From Lachnospiraceae bacterium (GTDB taxonomy: Bacteria; Bacillota; Clostridia; Lachnospirales; Lachnospiraceae): 5,523 nucleotides of DNA. The notes beneath the pieces are model-generated. The model saw nothing but the letters and a program-made list of their open reading frames with translations, was not told the DNA's origin and did not search any database. Below are positions 5,033 to 5,523 of this stretch, one piece after another. How positions within the stretch are numbered: position 1 is the first letter of the stretch; the number at the start of each line of letters is the position of its first letter. The position numbers and the translations under genes were made by a program. Where the stretch lies: positions 1-5,523 of the forward strand of contig JAFTXF010000022.1 in the NCBI GenBank assembly GCA_017461685.1, written 5' to 3'.

Positions 5033-5523
5033 TCAGCCGCCTATCTGGCAGGTGAGCCGTGACACGTGTGTCACAACCTTTTTCAGCATGTCCATATGAG
5101 CATTCTCCGGCGGGAGGGCGTCCTTCATCAGATACTCTCTGCCCAGTCCGTCGTACTTGTCCTGCCCAAGTCTGTGGTAAGGCAACAAATGAATTTTATT
5201 GACTCCCGGCAGCTTGTCTGCAAACCGGGCTATATCGGCAATTTCTTCCGGCGTATCGTTAAAACCCGGTATCACCGGAACTCTGATGACCAGTCTGGTC
5301 TGGCCGGATGCTGCGATTTTTCTGGCATTCTCCAGCATCAGCTCATTGCTTCTGCCGGTAAATTCTTTATGTTTCTGAGGATTGGTATGTTTGATATCCA
5401 TGAGGTAAGTATCCAGATAAGGAAGGATACTCTCTATCACCTCGTAAGACGCGCAGCCCATACTCTCCATGGCAGTGGAAATACCTCGGTTTTTGGCCTC
5501 CTTTAAGAGTGCCCTGGCAAATA
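5033..5523 (-). CDS. Glycyl-radical-enzyme activating protein (radical SAM), C-terminal part, cut by window edge
   Basis: The reading frame is open to the right edge, and the visible C-terminal 162 residues start FARALLKEAKNRG. They match the second half of PFL-activase-type radical SAM enzymes: DIKH (visible residues 42-45), EFTG, IRVPVIPGFND and LLPYHRLGQDKYDGLGREY, ending in CQIGG, a typical end for dehydratase activases. The enzyme would use S-adenosylmethionine and a 4Fe-4S cluster to place the glycyl radical on the diol dehydratase. The CxxxCxxC cluster motif and any ferredoxin-like insert lie upstream, outside the window. An internal ATG at 5470 is not a real start, because conserved sequence continues before it. 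The D-T pair that binds a cation in E. coli PFL activase is E-S here (TAMESMG). Near the C-terminus, residues V-T-H-V-S are encoded by an inverted repeat. The position at the head of a GRM operon implies that its GRE partner gene lies just upstream. Confidence 0.93.
   Translation of the reverse strand, partial: FARALLKEAKNRGISTAMESMGCASYEVIESILPYLDTYLMDIKHTNPQKHKEFTGRSNELMLENARKIAASGQTRLVIRVPVIPGFNDTPEEIADIARFADKLPGVNKIHLLPYHRLGQDKYDGLGREYLMKDALPPENAHMDMLKKVVTHVSRLTCQIGG
5059..5074. repeat. 16-bp inverted repeat in the 3' end of the activase gene
   Basis: GTGACAC-GT-GTGTCAC: two perfect 7-bp arms around a 2-bp centre. It lies 24 bp before the activase stop codon and about 95 bp before the eutS start. 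It resembles a dimeric-regulator operator more than an RNA terminator, because the arms are too close for a good hairpin and no U-tract follows. Function unknown; it may be chance within coding sequence. Confidence 0.45.

Noticed and set aside
4978..5040. About 21 codons open in another minus-strand frame between the activase and eutS (ADAYRKEQGKNVTVKLMKQY), looking like a possible lost activase C-terminus
   Set aside because: The activase already ends with the expected CQIGG, a TAG lies directly upstream in that frame, and a run this short without stops is expected by chance. No frameshift is needed.
5066..5506. 146-codon plus-strand open frame opposite the activase
   Set aside because: Antisense to conserved activase motifs and without recognisable protein features.

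Overview
The window is a stretch of a bacterial microcompartment (BMC) operon. All eight genes read on the minus strand, so transcription runs from base 5523 toward base 1. Moderate GC, strong AGGAGG-type ribosome binding sites, tight gene packing and the enzyme set suggest an anaerobic Firmicute, most likely a gut Lachnospiraceae or a relative of Clostridium phytofermentans. That taxonomic call is inference. The combination of a glycyl-radical-enzyme (GRE) activase, a class II sugar-phosphate aldolase, a CoA-acylating aldehyde dehydrogenase and a zinc alcohol dehydrogenase, all with BMC proteins, matches the known GRM5 class (fucose/rhamnose to 1,2-propanediol to propionate/propanol). It is therefore a recognised system rather than a new one.

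Layout in transcription order: the 3' part of the GRE-activating enzyme (5523-5033); an EutS/PduU shell protein (4964-4590); an EutP/PduV small GTPase-like protein (4593-4138, sharing ATGA with eutS); an 88-bp gap; a FucA-like class II aldolase with a Cys-rich linker and C-terminal encapsulation peptide (4049-3201); a GlcG/HbpS/PduO-C-like protein with an N-terminal encapsulation peptide (3169-2690); a PduP-like aldehyde dehydrogenase (2699-1308); a zinc alcohol dehydrogenase (1295-84); and the first 15 codons of another BMC shell protein (47-1). The GRE dehydratase itself, the rest of the shell and any phosphotransacylase would lie outside the window.

How the genes work together (family knowledge plus inference): the aldolase splits L-fuculose-1-phosphate or L-rhamnulose-1-phosphate into DHAP and L-lactaldehyde. 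Lactaldehyde is reduced to 1,2-propanediol, which the GRE, activated by the radical-SAM enzyme, dehydrates to propionaldehyde. The aldehyde dehydrogenase makes propionyl-CoA and NADH, and the alcohol dehydrogenase recycles NADH by reducing aldehyde. Four consecutive soluble proteins carry the same short amphipathic helix, three at the N-terminus and one at the C-terminus, so all four look like cargo packed inside the shell.

Most worth following up: the Cys-rich segment between the aldolase domain and its targeting helix; the apparent loss of both FucA catalytic tyrosines in that aldolase; a targeting tag on a GlcG-like protein of unknown role; a probable TTG start for the aldehyde dehydrogenase; and a 16-bp inverted repeat in the 3' end of the activase gene. 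No RNA genes, mobile elements, CRISPR arrays or convincing terminators are visible. No gap between genes exceeds 88 bp.
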